Assembly (NCBI GenBank): GCA_013365365.1
Contig: JABVXU010000111.1
Location: forward strand, 80,838-144,837
Length of the DNA: 64,000 nucleotides
Direction of reading: 5' to 3'
Source of the DNA: Cruorifilaria tuberocauda
Taxonomy: Eukaryota > Nematoda > Chromadorea > Rhabditida > Onchocercidae
Below the pieces are notes generated by a model. It had not been told where the DNA came from and did not search any database. It was given only the letters and a program-made list of their open reading frames with translations. Positions 22,393-36,696 of the stretch are shown piece after piece (within the stretch, counting starts at the first letter, position 1; each line of letters begins with the position of its first letter). Made by a program: the position numbers and the translations under genes.

Positions 22393-25300
22393 TCAATCGC
22401 ATTGTCCAGCCGTCGCCGCATACTTTCGTAACTTCTGCAACATTCGCTCATTTGTCGAGGGTTTGATAGCTTTCATTGCGATTTCAAAATCATGCAGTGT
22501 TATAGGGCGAATTTCCGCACTGGCCAAATTCTTTATATCTTTACGAGGCAGATCACGAATTGGTACCATTGCTGCTTCACGACAAAGTGCAACGAGATCC
22601 GAATTGGAGTATCCATGCGTCCGTTCCGATAAAATTCTGAAAATTCAACATAGGATATACTAACAACTGTAAAGATAAAATTCGGTATTTGTTCTATTCA
22701 TAATGTTTCAAAATAGTTGGAAGTAATATGACTTCCAGTCTATATTGTTTTTCAATATCCGCAGCAATTTTATAATTCTGGCACAAATAATGCAATTCCA
22801 AATAAACGCACTGCTCATAAAAAATGTAAAACAAAAAAAAAGCATCAGCAAAAACAAACACTTCATATTACTTCACCATCTAAAGGAATCATGATATAAA
22901 TGGCCAAATTTATTATCGATCATGGCAAAGATGGTGAAAAGAATAAGAATAAATACATCAAGAGTTATCTCCAAGAATGACACAATAAGAACCTGATTAG
23001 TTGATATAAATGGGAAGTATTTAGATAAGGAGTAATTTAAGATTAATAAAATTAATAAATTATTTTAATTAAAATATAGCCTCGGAGACTTACTGTCTTT
23101 GAGCAGGATCCAAATCAAAAGAAGTTTTCGTTTTCTCGAGCAATAATATGATCAGTTTAAGCCGTGCTACTGCATTTGGCACATCGATAAGAATTCGTTT
23201 CGGAAATCGGCGTAGAATGGCTGAATCAAGTTCCTCCGGACGATTCGTTGCACCAATCACCAGTAAACGATCGTCTTTTGACGATAACATACCATCCATT
23301 TGAATTAGAAATTCCGTCTTCATACGTCTTGAAACCTAAAATTTAGCAGTTATTCCGATGATTTCAAAATTGAAAATGATAAAGTGGAATTCCAGGATAG
23401 TGCATCCTGCATCGCGTATAAAAATAATCAAGTTAATGTATCCAAAACTTATAGCAATACTAATGAAACTGATGAACAAACCTCAGTTTCTTTTTCATTG
23501 CGCTCACACAGAATAGAATCAATTTCATCAATAAATATGATTGTTGGCTGCCCATTACGAGCAATTTGAAATAAAGCACGAACAATTTTTTCAGCATCAC
23601 CAACCCATTTCGAAGTTAGTGAAGCTGCCGAAATATTCAAGAACATCGTTGAACCACATTCTGAAGCTACAGCACGAGCCTAAAATCTGAAGGTCATCAA
23701 ACCAAAAAATTTCAGAAATTCCAACACATAGTTACATCGTAACATATTGATCTGAAATATGTACACACTAACCAGCGTTTCCATATTTTAGAGATAAAGA
23801 AATTAAAAATCGCGTTAGAAAAAACATACCAATAATGTTTTACCGTTTCCCGGTGGACCAAATAACAAAATTCCCTGCGCAGGTTGACGAAGACCAGAAA
23901 ATAAGGATGGATTAACAGTTGGAAAGATAACCGTTTCTTCTAAAGCTTGTTTAGCTGTTTCAGCACCTACAATGTCGCTCATCTTCACGTCATCTTGAAT
24001 CAAAATTTCATTCAGCAACGGTCCACCAAATTTGTCATCGACACCCTTTAGAAGATTGTTCCGAGTACGAGCATTCTGGAAACCAAAGTGAAGTTTTAAT
24101 GAGGAAAACTTTTCAACTTGAGCACTTCAAATCACTGAATAAGATGAGATTGCAATAAATGACAACAATAGAATGAAAAAAAGAAGAAATTTCTATGAAA
24201 GTTAATTTTCAATACATAGCGGAATCATCATTTTATTGAAAATTCTAAATCTTTGATGCAAGTATTCCCGGTATATTATAAACTCACTTCTCTTTTTCTC
24301 ATCTATACATGAAACAAATAATTAGTGCAATAAACTACATTTACTACTTTTCCCTTATTATAAAATCGATCTTTCAGATCTTGATTAAATTAAAGGAATT
24401 CTTTGCAATTTGGATAAAATTTAAGATTGAACTGTACACCTTGCCAATTGAGCTGTACTACTCGTCTTTCCTTTCCAACCTTCTCCCCTTTATTTCTTTT
24501 CAACAATCCTTTTCAAACGAATTATGAAAAACTCACAAAATAATCGATGTTCTTCTTTTCGGAACTGATGGTCCTACCGGATGGTTGGATCATTTGAGTC
24601 TTGCTAACTGAAGGTGGAACAAACTGAATCGGCCTATGTTGTAAATTTCGATTTTGTGTAGACGAGAACATTTTTTCTGAAGGGGAGATACAAATTTTCA
24701 ATTATTAATAAAATTATATGCACCAACATCGAAGTATGCCACAAATTAACTAAATTTTAAAACTCCACAACAGTAGATTAGATTTGAAATGACAATAAAT
24801 GTCTAAGCAATAGAAGGATAAAAAAATTATTCAATACCATCGATAAGGCTTAGGAGCGGAAGCGAATATGTAAACATTTTATGTCGAAATTAAAAAAGTA
24901 TGGAGTAGCCTAAATGAGTTTTAATTCATATATATACATGTGAACAACTAATCATAAACGATGACAACATTAACCTACCCAGATCACTGAGTCTTCCCTT
25001 TGTTGCTTCTAGATTTCGTTTCATTGCTTCACGATGTGACTCAACCTCACCTCGTTTTTCGCGATGTACTCTGCTTGGCGATATTTTCAAAGCCTTCTCA
25101 AAATATTCGATACCCATACGGTATTTCTCCATCGCTAGCCGTTTCCTTTGTTCATCTGAAAGAATTTAAATTTAGATTTATTTCATTCAGAAAAATTAAT
25201 GAATACGACTGCATCATCGCATTCGTGGTATTATATTAAATAATCTTTACACATAAAATTCGTAAAACCCACAATTCTCGACATAGAATAGTTTTGTAAT

Positions 25301-27428
25301 TATGTAAATTAGGAAAAAATAAATTTCAAACCACGTCTCTTAGCTACTTCAGGTAAAAATATTATGTTCATCAGCCATTTTGATATCTGCCTTATTCGTA
25401 ATTGACTAGGCTAATGCAATCTCTTGTTAGACAGCATAGTTTTAGTGATAGAAAATTTAAAAGGAAGAAAACTTTTCAAATAAATGAAAACTAAATGATG
25501 TAACAATATAGAAAATTTCTTACCATTATTACTGGACATTTCATCTATCGAAACTCCTTCCGTTACAAGTTGTTTTGACTTAAGATACGCTTTATTAAAC
25601 GTTTCATAGTTTTGATGCTCCAATTTCTGAGATTGAAGCATTTTTCCTAAAACAACTACGGAAAATTAATTTAAAACTAACGTATGCTAACTAAATATGG
25701 GTATTTCAAAAAAAAAAAAGACAACAAAAATTGCACAAAAAATTATTCGAAATATTTGCTTTTTCAAATGAATTATTTATATTTTATTTGAAAAATTTTC
25801 AATTTCAAGTTTAGCAACAGAATATTTTGGATAACTGAAAGAGAATTAAAAAAGGTATTTTAACTGCATTCGCGACAATAGCTTTTCAGGGACGAATAAA
25901 TACTTTTTGTAAAAAAATTAACCTATTATGGACGATGAAATTCCCCGAAAAATTCAATATTACAAAATTTACACATCTCATTTCTTTATTTTACAGCTTT
26001 TAGTGACTAACCACCATACTTTCTCTTAAACTATACTCACTCTAGATAAAGACATATCCGTATAACAGACACAATCTGATGGATGATTAACTTCCTAAAA
26101 AACCCTATTTTGCACTTTCTCTCCTTTGCTTTTCTGTTTTATTAACCTTTCACGCCATCTATTCGAATATCTTTTAATTGGTCACACTTCTGAAAAAAGG
26201 ACGTCCGACACCGAATCAAAGTTCTTTGCTAAATCATAATTTCCTGACATTTTTAGAAAAGGCAAAATAGGACTGGACAGTTCAACCAGAATTGAAAATA
26301 ATACCTTTAACTTAGATAGCTATTTGTTAAGACAAATAAGCCACAACCGTTTCTGCGGTACCAAACACAAAAATGATTTTCTTACTATATTTTAATAAAT
26401 TTAAAGTCTTCTAAAATTTTTTACAAAAAATTTGAACTTCGTCAATTAAATTAATTTTCTGCTTAATACAGTTTAATATTTAATGAAAATGAAGTGATTC
26501 ATATAGATAGTAAGGAAGAGGGAAATCTCTTAGTACAATGTTATGTCATGTAAATTCATTACTCAGTTCTCTCACACATCATTTTAAAACCACAAATGCT
26601 TTTTAGAGTTACAATAATTTTACATAACGATCATAATCTGCGGTATTTACGTTAAAATTAATTTGTACTGTATCTCTTATGTTGTAGGTTAAAGCATTTA
26701 CAATCTTTCCTTTTTTGAATGTTATCTATTTTGATCCCTTGTGAAAAGATCAGCGAAGCAACTGCATTCTATTTCGGGATTCAGTTAACATCATGCTTTT
26801 TCATTTGTACACTATAACTTTTTGAGATAAAATGACAATAACATGCAACCGGAATTGCCATATCCGTACATATAACGCATGAAAATCCTACAAAATATAT
26901 GAGTTGATTTCAGCAAAATAATTTGAGCTAATAGCTTCTTCTGAGAGTAAATAATTATAAAGATCTCAGAGGGATTGAAATTCATTCCATTTTTGCATAT
27001 GAAAAGATGCAACTTTTCACAGATATTATTGCAAAAATCTGATCCCGACAGTGTTCCTTGATAAGGAAGTGGAAAAGCCTTTATTATAGGAAATTTTCCT
27101 ATTTCCAGATATATTTAATACACCTGAACTTACTTAATGCTGACAAGAGCACAATAAAATCGGAAATGTAGATCGTACTGCCAGAACCGTATTAAAAACC
27201 AGAAACATACTTTGTATAGCTAAAGAATACATCAAAGAATGCATATTTTATATTGCAAAAAATAAGCACAATCAGAAACATAACATTTATTAAGAACAAA
27301 GCATATCTGAATGAAACTTATTTAATACTACTATGACTATAACATGAACGTAAGGACTTACTTTTCATATTTGCGTCAACAACACTAAATACTTTACGCT
27401 TTCCAAGATTCATAGTTTTATCGTCCAT
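22393..27428 (-). CDS. SPAST: Spastin, microtubule-severing AAA ATPase
   Basis: Eight exons, 5' to 3' on the minus strand: 27428-27362, 25646-25524, 25155-24979, 24676-24537, 24075-23830, 23679-23482, 23335-23094, 22636-22393 (478 aa; animal spastins are about 500-615). An N-terminal MIT-like helical region spans about 25-105 ([12 protein letters not shown] in its second helix). It is followed by a short linker and one AAA module: Walker A G-P-P-G-N-G-K-T (242-249), [13 protein letters not shown], Walker B I-I-F-I-D-E-I-D (298-305), G-A-T-N-R-P (345-350) and arginine fingers R-R-F (359-361), then a C-terminal helix. [10 protein letters not shown] and L-C-E-R point to spastin rather than fidgetin or katanin. 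Spastin forms hexamers that pull on tubulin tails and cut microtubules. The first exon is separated by a 1.7-kb intron but joins in phase; if it is wrong, translation would start at Met25640. There is no obvious N-terminal membrane hairpin, unlike the long vertebrate isoform. Confidence 0.92.
25647..27361 (-). other. First intron of spastin
   Basis: AT-rich 1.7-kb stretch with no additional exon supported. An open frame at 26812-27012 has no splice or family support. Confidence 0.55.
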
Positions 27429-29003
27429 ATTCTCAACCAATCCAAAAAAGGTGAATTTTAGTTGAATGTCAAGTAAGCAGTTTTAATAAATAATAATTAA
27501 CAATAATAATAAATAATTAATACAACGTTACATTCCCTTCCAATTCTCTAAATTTCCGTTTAAATTCTACACTCCCGTTGAGCATCCGTTGCACAAAACT
27601 CTTCTGCAACGGATTATCAGTAAACACAAAATTTTCAGTTTTCGGATTTAACCATCGGTTTCCAGCTCACTAGCAAACTCTCATCTTTATAAGATTAGTC
27701 TCTAAGTCTGTATTAGTGATTCCGAAAGATAATTATAAAACATTGCACAAAGTTAGAATACATAATTTACTGTTCTTAAGATATTGACTGATTCCCGAAT
27801 TTACTAATTCTTTTCCGAAATATCAGATATTATATCGTAACATATGGCGTGCAAAAGTGCAATGAATACATTTTCTTTGAATTAAGTAGAAAAATTAGCC
27901 AAATCTTTATATCACAATGATAATGACAATGAAAATAAAAAAAAAGGATAAATAATAATAAGGCACGGATGCAATAATCTGATAGCACCACAATTATAAT
28001 AAAATTCATGAAATTAATTTTTCTTTCTTCATAACTTCAGTTTAAATCTCAGTTCGATAACTGCAATATATCTTCTTTTCAAGAGAGGAAGCATGCTGGA
28101 GAAAATCGGATATATATCAACGATTTACCTAAGTAATCAATAGATTTAACTTTAGTTTCGTAATTAAAGTAATTAAAGGCATTAAATTTAAACTTGCCAG
28201 CTTTTGAAGGCTACTTTTAGAATCAAAAGCACTATATGGCAACAAAAAAAATAATTGCTATCCTCAAAATTGAAAATCATTGAAGAAAAAATATATTCCA
28301 TTCGTCAAAAATATCGCCAAAGAAAAATTTAAAAAAAGATGATAAAGAAGAGAATAAAGAATGAAAAGTTTGCTTTTTGTGTGCTTGAAATTTTAAATTA
28401 TTGTTTTAAATGTAACAAAAGATTACTATTACAAATAAAACAAAATAGCAATCATTAAACGACTATCTAGTAGAATATGCACATTATAGAACGAGATATG
28501 ATATTAACACTATTAAACTGTTACATTCCTTATTTTCATCACAATTTACTCGCACGAAAACACTGTGATAGCAACGTATCTCTTCATAAAATATCTTAAA
28601 TTTTGACATTATCTCAATTCTATCATTTATTATTCTTAATAAACTTAACTCATCAACTTAATCTCTATCTTGAATGCGTTACTTGTCCACTTATATTATA
28701 TACAGCACAAATAATAAGGCACGTAAAATTAACAATAATTTGAGCCGCAAAATTTAACTCTTTTTTATCTAATTAATAACACGACAAAAGTGAAATTATA
28801 ATTTGAACTTATCAAAGGAAAATCATATTCATAAGAATACAAATATGATTTCTCATGAATTATCACCATTTATAAGGATAAAAAACCAAACAAGAAAAAT
28901 ATATAAAACGATAATACATTAATTAATGCTTCTTCATACTGAGATGATGCAAAGTTATTATAAGTTATTCAAAACATATACAAATGGCAACTTTATACTT
29001 CCC
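27429..29003. other. Intergenic region, MIF4G gene to spastin
   Basis: Separates two head-to-tail minus-strand genes (1.6 kb). Presumed 3' UTR of the MIF4G gene and promoter of spastin. No exon-like sequence is seen. Confidence 0.6.
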
Positions 29004-32000
29004 TTATGAACTGGTATGTTGGAAATAATATTCATTTGCTTCAGCTGGAAGTTTCCATCCACTTGCTCCCAATTCCATTAATAAAAGAATCATTTTACGT
29101 GCCCAAGGTTCTTGTACCTATAATGTGATTACATGAAAAATAAAATTACCGGGCAGTAAAAATATTCATGAAAAATTACCGTTTATATAAATATCTTTCC
29201 ATTTAAATCATAAATTGTACAAATATTTCAAGTGCATTAAAAATATTCCTAGGTAATCATTAATCCGATTATTATAGCTATTAATTTCAATTTTTTCTAG
29301 TGGCTTCTGGAAATAGTATTAATGAATTAACTAATTACAAATATCATTAGCTAGAATTAAAAAATATACCTCGATAAAAGCATCTCGGATGAGATCTTTC
29401 AAAACAGCTAATTGCTCAGGACACTGTCGTTCGAGATCATAGCCAGCGCTGAGCAAACAACCAATTAAACATTCCAACTGTAAAAAACAATTATAATCAA
29501 AAATCAGTAAATTCAAATTAACCATTTTTAAATTCTCTTTAGTTTAAATTGTAATATTCCTTCTCTCTACGTATTCATTCAAGGTACCTTACAAATTCTC
29601 TTTTCTCTTCTTGTGAACTTCGCTCGAATGAAGAATTGATTGAAAAATCCGAATGTTCTGACAAATAATTATTTACAAGATTCATCGCATATTTGCCTAA
29701 TAATGTTTTAAAAACAGTCAAGTTTCCTTCACGTGAAATCAAATGTAATTAGCACAAGTTTAAAAAAATAAATTTTGTTTTCAAGATTATTCAACTTTGA
29801 TTCAAATTTTACTTCTAAATTTGGTTTATTTTTGTTTTTCTTGTTTAAATCCCATCAATTTTTTTATTTATTTAAAAAAAAACAAGCAAATTGGATTAGA
29901 AGAGGAAGAAATTCTTCCATTATCTAGTTCAAACATAAAATTTTCAATCCTCAAAATTTTCCCAGTAATTGAATTTTCCATTCATTTCGTTTCACTTTTT
30001 CCTCATTTTTAAATATCGTATTATGTCAAGCAATATATTCGAATTACTTTTCCGTAAATGAACTAAAATTTTGAAATTCATAAAGTTTTAAAAGTCAAAT
30101 TCTGCTATCATAATATGTATTATATGAAAATGAAAAATATTTATATAAACCTCTTCAATTTTTAGTGTATCGAGAATAGGGGCTTTGAGCAAATAACGAA
30201 AAATGCGAAAAACAAGATTGACAAGTTCTCCTGCAAAAGAATATTAACACACTAAAGTTAAATTAAAATTAAATAGTAACGAAAAGTAACTCAAACTTTT
30301 ATTGAAACTAATTTTCAAACTATTTTTAATTTTGAATTTCATAAAATTTAAAATGAAATTCAAAGCAAATGCAAAAAACTACATGGTCCAATACATATGA
30401 AAATAAATAATTTATGGAAAGAAAAAATTTTTCATTTAATTAAATGATATTATTTACTGTTTTTTGTTTTTCTCCTTTCTCATTTTCCGTCTTAAATTTT
30501 TTACAACTTTACAATCTTTTGAATAAAGGAATAAAGGAAAATAAACTATTACACCAGCAAACCGATAATCTAACTAGCAATTATTGAAACAATCTAGAAA
30601 AATAAAGTTCTTTATATGATACTTCGATTCATTGATTTCAAAAATTTCAGGAAATTTTATAAAAAAAAAAATAAATAAAAAATCAATGAATCAAACATGA
30701 AAAAAAAATCTTTTCAATTTTTATTTTTCTATTGCGTTAAAATGAATAACGTTAGCATATAGCAATATTAGCAAATCATTTCATTGCTTTACGCAGATTT
30801 AGATTTCTAATAAATTTAACTAAATGGAAAACCTTCATAAATGTAGCCAACACCAGCATACAAATCGGAAACAAAATTGAGGAAAGTAATCCAAACCCGA
30901 AAATGATCGATACGTAAACGATCCCTGCATTCAAAGTAGTGCATTAATGCAACTGCAATACCCTGCAATTTTTTTAAAACAATTTCAATAATTTTTAAAT
31001 ATTTTAACGAATTAAAAAAATAATAACCAGCATGTTGTTGAAAAATAATATATAGACTATTATGTAAATATATGACAGAAAAATAGATGAGTAATAATAT
31101 AAGAGATTAAAATAAATTTCATCTAATTAAATTAAAATATGAACTTTGTTAGCAAAAACAATACATAAAAATCTAGAGGAGATAAGTGATCTTAAACATT
31201 TCGACATTTAAAATGATTTCGTAATGAATGATATCATATTCATTGCTTCAAAATTTGGAATAACATAAACTCGAATGTTTTCAAATTTAAAATAACCATA
31301 ATATTTTGGAATTTCAAAGTTCATTAAAATAAAATTTATAAGATATTACTGGATGTGATTTTTGGAATCAGTAAATTCGGACAAAGTTAATTGATTAAGA
31401 AGAAATCAAGGAAAAAAGAGACCGAAATGATCTCTGATATCTGAGACAAGTTTTTAACCTGATGAAAAACGGTTGCGCTATCAAAATTGAGCAGCTGTGC
31501 AGCGATACGTGCTACAGCTTTGCCAGCTTGCCGATTCTCTTCGATAGAGAAATGTACGAGCATCTGTCCTACCGCACCTCCTACTTCATCATCTTCAAAA
31601 TTACCTTAAAGAATATACAATGGTCTATAATTAAGCAATAATAATTCCTTCAAACACTAATTAATTAAAAGATGTAAATTAATTAATTCAGGTACAAAAT
31701 CCATATCAAAAATACAATGGCATGGATGGTTTATTAAATGCATGTCAAGATGATTTCTTGCATGCCTTATAAACGTGGCACATGCCATACACGTGTTGTC
31801 GAGAACTTATCGAAACTATTTTTAGCTACAGTATTTATCACATAACCAAACCATCCCTTCATAGTAAATTTCTTCATGATTCATTATTGCTATAAATGCA
31901 AGAAAGCTTAATGTCATCTGTATTATAAAGATTGTTTTATTTTAAATTCATTGAACAATTAATACTAAAAATAACATATAAATATTTATGAGTAAATTTA

Positions 32001-35000
32001 TAGATATGAATTAAAATTATGTCACATATATATAAATAATTATCGAATTTAATTGACGAATAAATCGTTTGTAAAGAAAATGAAAAAGAAAGATATGGAG
32101 AAGTCAGAAAAAAAATAAAAGAGATAAAATGAAGAAATTAAAAAAAGTGAAATTTTTACTTGTAATAAATTGTTCGATAAGAGAAGTCTCCTTTGTTAAA
32201 TTCAATTTTCTTAGGCCAGCCGCAAGCTCCTCAATTTCTTTCCCATTTAATTGCTTCTTTTTATTAGCATTTTGTTGTTGTTGTTCCTTGGCAATGACAA
32301 CAGATTTACGTGATTGTGTATTATTAAGTCCACTACCTGGGTTATCATTATTCCCACCTCCTGTTATTGTTGTTCCATGTTGCATACCACCAATGATACC
32401 CACGGATCCATCCATTTGAAGTAACGACGATACTGGTGAATTTCTTGCAACATTACTACCACTACTATTACTACCACCAGATTTCTTCAAATGCTGCTTG
32501 GAAGCGCTTGTTTGAGATTGAGATTGATGATGGTGTTGATGATGATTATGATGATTAGAGGGAGATATAGTTTCACTCAGATGAACATGCCGACTTGATG
32601 TTGAATTTGGGGATTTAGTCGACGTCTGAATATATAAATGATAAGCAAAAAAAATGGAAATGAAATAATCCAAAAAATCTCCAGGAATAATTTTTTTTCC
32701 ATTTCTATTATATTTATAAAATTCTGTAATTATAGCTTTCATGTTAAATTATTCTAACTCTAATAATTTTAATGATGAGATAATAATTTCATTCAAAAAT
32801 ATAACCTCAAAGAGACCGATATGTCGTTATAAATTAAGTATAACAGAATCATCAATAGCTGCACAGGTAATAAAAAGAAGGAAAAAACGAAATTGAACTA
32901 ATAACAACATGCGTAAAAAAATATATAATAGCGATGATAACGGTGATGATGATGACGTTGTTAAAAAATTTAGATTAATAAAAGACATATTAATCGTTTA
33001 CAATTAACTACAATTTTGTAATCATAGTCGTGAGATATCAATGGTATTTATCGTTACCGTTTTTTCACCTATCATTAGCTATTGTCAACACATTTTTCTT
33101 TTTAACTTACACCACAGGCAGCAATGTTACATAAAACTTGGGTATATCCATATAAATAATGGGACTTATTTAGGAAGATATGATATTGAAACAACTTCAA
33201 TCTGTTCATGTTCACAAAATAATAATTCGTAGATCTTTGAAATTATTGGGTTGAAAAGCTGTAGATAAAGAAAATAGGAAAAACTTTCATTTATAATTTA
33301 TCGATGAAATAATTTTCAAAAGATCAAATCGTTTCGATAGATAAATTGTATAATAATAAATAAATTCATTTATGAACTGAATAATTGATGAAGCAAACTT
33401 AACTTTAAAATAAACTGTGTAAATTCCAAATTGAAAAATTAAAATAAATATTTTACCTGAGATGATGCTATCGATTCACTACTTAAGGCGCTATCGGTAC
33501 GCTGTAATGATATCAATGCTTGTACTCCTCCTGTAACCGCCATATCGATTAATAAATTATTACTATCAGTACTGTTGCGCGTACATCCATTCAATGTATT
33601 CGCACATTTGCCTGATTCCATTGTATTATGATTATTATTTTCTGAAATATAAATATGATTATGATACGACCGAAATATAGATATAAAAATAAAGCATCAA
33701 TCACAACTATGATTAATAATATAAATGAGATAATAAATTAATTTATGACGATGACGTGTCGTCAGATAAGGAAACATAAAACGGGTGAAGAAGATTATTA
33801 ATGACAGTTTCGCTCTTCAATTTTGTCTCTTTTTCTCTTCTTTTTGCAAATATTTCCTCTTCATTTTTTCTTCTCAAAAAGATTTTTACTTTTTTATCTG
33901 ATGAATAAATCAATAATTCATTGATTCTTGAATTTTTTTTACTGATTCTGAATAGTGAACCATAATTATATTCTAAAATTTTCGATAAGTAATCAACTGA
34001 CTGATCTATTGAACTGTAATAATTAGCAACTAAAAACTAGCAGTAATAATAATGATAATATGACAATAAAAAAGTTATTAAAAAAATTTTACCACATAGT
34101 ATTATCGTGATATAATTTCTAATTTTGAATAAATTCTTTGTGAATAGTAAAAAAAGAAAGTTTATTATAAAATGAATGGTGCAAGTATTTTGATGAAAAG
34201 TTATATAAATGAATGGAGTATTATGAATGTTAACGAAAAACATACAAATAATCTACAAATAATCGAGCGATATTTATGAATATCGTTCAAAGAACAAAAT
34301 TCAGCTTTAATTAACTCCAACAGCAAATTTAACCAATTTATAAAATAAATCTGACTTTCTGTGAAATTCAAAAAATTAGAATAATTCCATTAATTAAAAT
34401 TGTCATTAAAAATTGACATACCCTCACTCAGCTTTTTAACAGTATCTTTTTTTAACTGCTTTCCACCGGCAGTTTGATTCGGTTTCGTATTCGTTGAATT
34501 TTCGTCATTACCTCTGAGTCCTGTATGCATAATTATTTTCTTCATATTTATTTATTTGCACCATTTTCAAATAAAGTTTAAAAGTGCCAAGAAATTGATT
34601 TTATCGAGAAATAAACAAAAATATCAGCCATTATCACTGTGGAATTCAAAATCTTGCATTAGTTTGAATAAAAGAATAAAAAAAACTAAGAATAATTAAT
34701 CATCAGGAAAATGAATCTAATTCGTTGCAAGTTAATTAATTCGCAAACGCTATTTTAATGTTGATTTTTAATTATTTACATTGCTTATTTTTGAGTTAAT
34801 TTCATTTGTTTTTAATTTTGCATACTCTAACATTGAAAATTGTTAAGCTAACAAATAGCTTCCATTAGCATTCATGCTTTCTTCCTTCTCTTTCTTTTCA
34901 CATCTTAAAAAAATCATAGTTATTTTCCATTTAAATTTAATTTAGAACATTCCGGTATTTTTTGATTTTCAATTTTTCCTTATATTTATAAATCTCAATT

Positions 35001-35383
35001 TTTATTAATAATTTCTTCTTTGCAACTTCCGATTTTTAAGAATCGATTGCTCATGATTTCAGAAGTTCTTGATATCACATCGAATGATATTATAATGAAT
35101 TGCTGTAGATAGCTAATCAGTAAAAAATTATGTAAAAAAATCAATAAAGAAATATGAAAATTAAAAAATAAATATTTAAACATTTATCAAGTACTAAATT
35201 TACATCGTTAAATGTGTACTTCTCCAATTTTTCTTTTTTAAAACTTTTTTACTTATAATATTTGGTATTGGCAATGTTTGCGAACTACTTCGGTAAACGA
35301 ATCTAAGACGCTTTAAATTCTTCAAATAACAATCCAAACGTATGTACACACGTACATATGCGTGTCTGTACCTGTGTATGTAA

Positions 35384-35417
<34 letters not shown>

Positions 35418-36623
35418 TGTATGTTGTGTGTATGTGGTGGTAATGTACCAGTTGGTGTCAGTGTTGTATAAACCAATCATTCCACAAAATACAGGACAAA
35501 AAACGGGACAATATCAGAGATAATTTTTAACTAAAAATCATCAAATTCTTAAAGATGAATGAAACGATAAATAACTTCAAAATCTCGAAGTGAAAAACAC
35601 TTTGAAAATAAACAGTAATTGCTCAATAGTGCTAAATCAACTTTAAATCGTATTTTAATGTAAATCAAAAAAACATTTCTCATTTTCGTAGCACATTCTT
35701 TTATTTTTGTATGAGTAAATGCTAAATTAAGCGTAACTTAGAAATTAAATTGAAATTTTTTATTCTAAAAATTCTGAGTGAATTTATTTACGTATATAAA
35801 TGTTTTTATCTGTTTATTGAATCCCTGACTTAAATATTTATTACGTTTACTAAATTCATATAACCAAATAATTTTTATTGGTAATATTAATGTAGTTGTG
35901 GGAAATAAATGGGGAAAGAGAAAAGGAAAAAAGGAGCATATCAAACAGTATTGTCAAAATGATATCATAAGTTCAATATAAATATTGATTACAGATTTAA
36001 CGAAATTATATTTCATAATATGATTATCAATGTATAAATACACTAATATATATAAAATGCAAAATAAAGAAATTATATTAATGAAAGTTCTTCTTTCAGA
36101 ATACGCTTGCATCTAATTTCCATCATTTTATGGTTAAGCTTCATGTTAAATTTCAAATTTTAATTCATATGTGACTAATATTTATTCATCAATAGCTGAA
36201 ATATCTTTCGTATAATCATAACTATTTTATTAATAATATGAAATACGGTTAAGATAGTTAAGAGTTTGATTACTTTTGAAATTATTTATTTAATAAAATG
36301 TTTGTGGAAATTAGCAAATTTCAGAATACATAAACTTCAAGAATTTCTGGACGTACTCTCATAATATATAAACTTCTGGAAGTACTATCACCTATAATAT
36401 ATAAATTAGATAAATCAGTATAAATGCATGTATGCACGAACATTAAAATTGCTTTAGCTATTAAAAAAAGAAAAAAGAAAATAAATGATATATTAGAAAA
36501 TTTTAAAAGAAATTTACCAGGAGGACGATAAATTTGAAGTGCAGGTCGGGTTGAGGGTCTCTTGGAACGGCGTTCAGAAGGTATTATTGTAGCTGCTGTA
36601 GTTACAGTTATGTTATTTGTCAT
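29004..36623 (-). CDS. MIF4G-domain translation factor, CTIF/MIF4GD family
   Basis: Nine exons, 5' to 3' on the minus strand: 36623-36518, 34520-34422, 33641-33457, 32625-32160, 31604-31459, 30962-30833, 30230-30151, 29477-29370, 29117-29004 (477 aa). The N-terminus (about 19-36) carries a basic K-R-P-S-T-R-P-A-L-Q-I-Y-R-P-P motif. Residues 70-275 are low complexity: Ser/Thr-rich, then His/Gln/Ser-rich (N-H-H-N-H-H-Q-H-H-H), Gly/Asn-rich and Gln-rich. From about 265 to the end it is helical and matches MIF4G repeats of MIF4GD/SLIP1 and CTIF. Telling features are L-V-N-L-V-F, L-E-C-L-I-G-C-L-L-x-x-G-x-x-L-E-R and the C-terminal M-E-L-x-A-S-G-W-K-L-P-A-x-A-x-x-Y-Y-F. CTIF links cap-binding complex CBP80 to eIF3; MIF4GD acts in histone mRNA translation. 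Which role applies is not decidable, but the long N-terminus is more CTIF-like. The phases of the 30151 and 29477 junctions fit directly; an open stretch at 29593-29735 between them was excluded. Confidence 0.85.
35391..35417. repeat. (TG)n microsatellite in MIF4G intron 1
   Basis: Uninterrupted TG dinucleotide run of 27 nt within a longer alternating purine-pyrimidine stretch (about 35341-35445). It lies in the 2-kb intron between coding exons 1 and 2. Such tracts can adopt Z-DNA and are usually length-polymorphic. Confidence 0.9.
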
Positions 36624-36686
36624 TACTTTATCGTTTAATTATTTTTTCCTTTCTTCCAATTTTCCTGATACTACCAGCCTTCCGCC

Positions 36687-36696
36687 CTAAAATACG
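36687..36696 (-). promoter_or_regulatory. Candidate SL trans-splice acceptor for the MIF4G gene
   Basis: On the minus strand a TATTTTAG acceptor lies about 63 nt upstream of the ATG at 36623. No paired donor exon is evident. Confidence 0.35.

Noticed and set aside
29593..29735. Possible extra MIF4G exon between 30151 and 29477
   Set aside because: It is open on the minus strand and has a good donor, but both possible acceptors give phase 1 while the preceding exon ends in phase 0. Direct joining of the neighbouring exons reproduces the MIF4GD family alignment without it.
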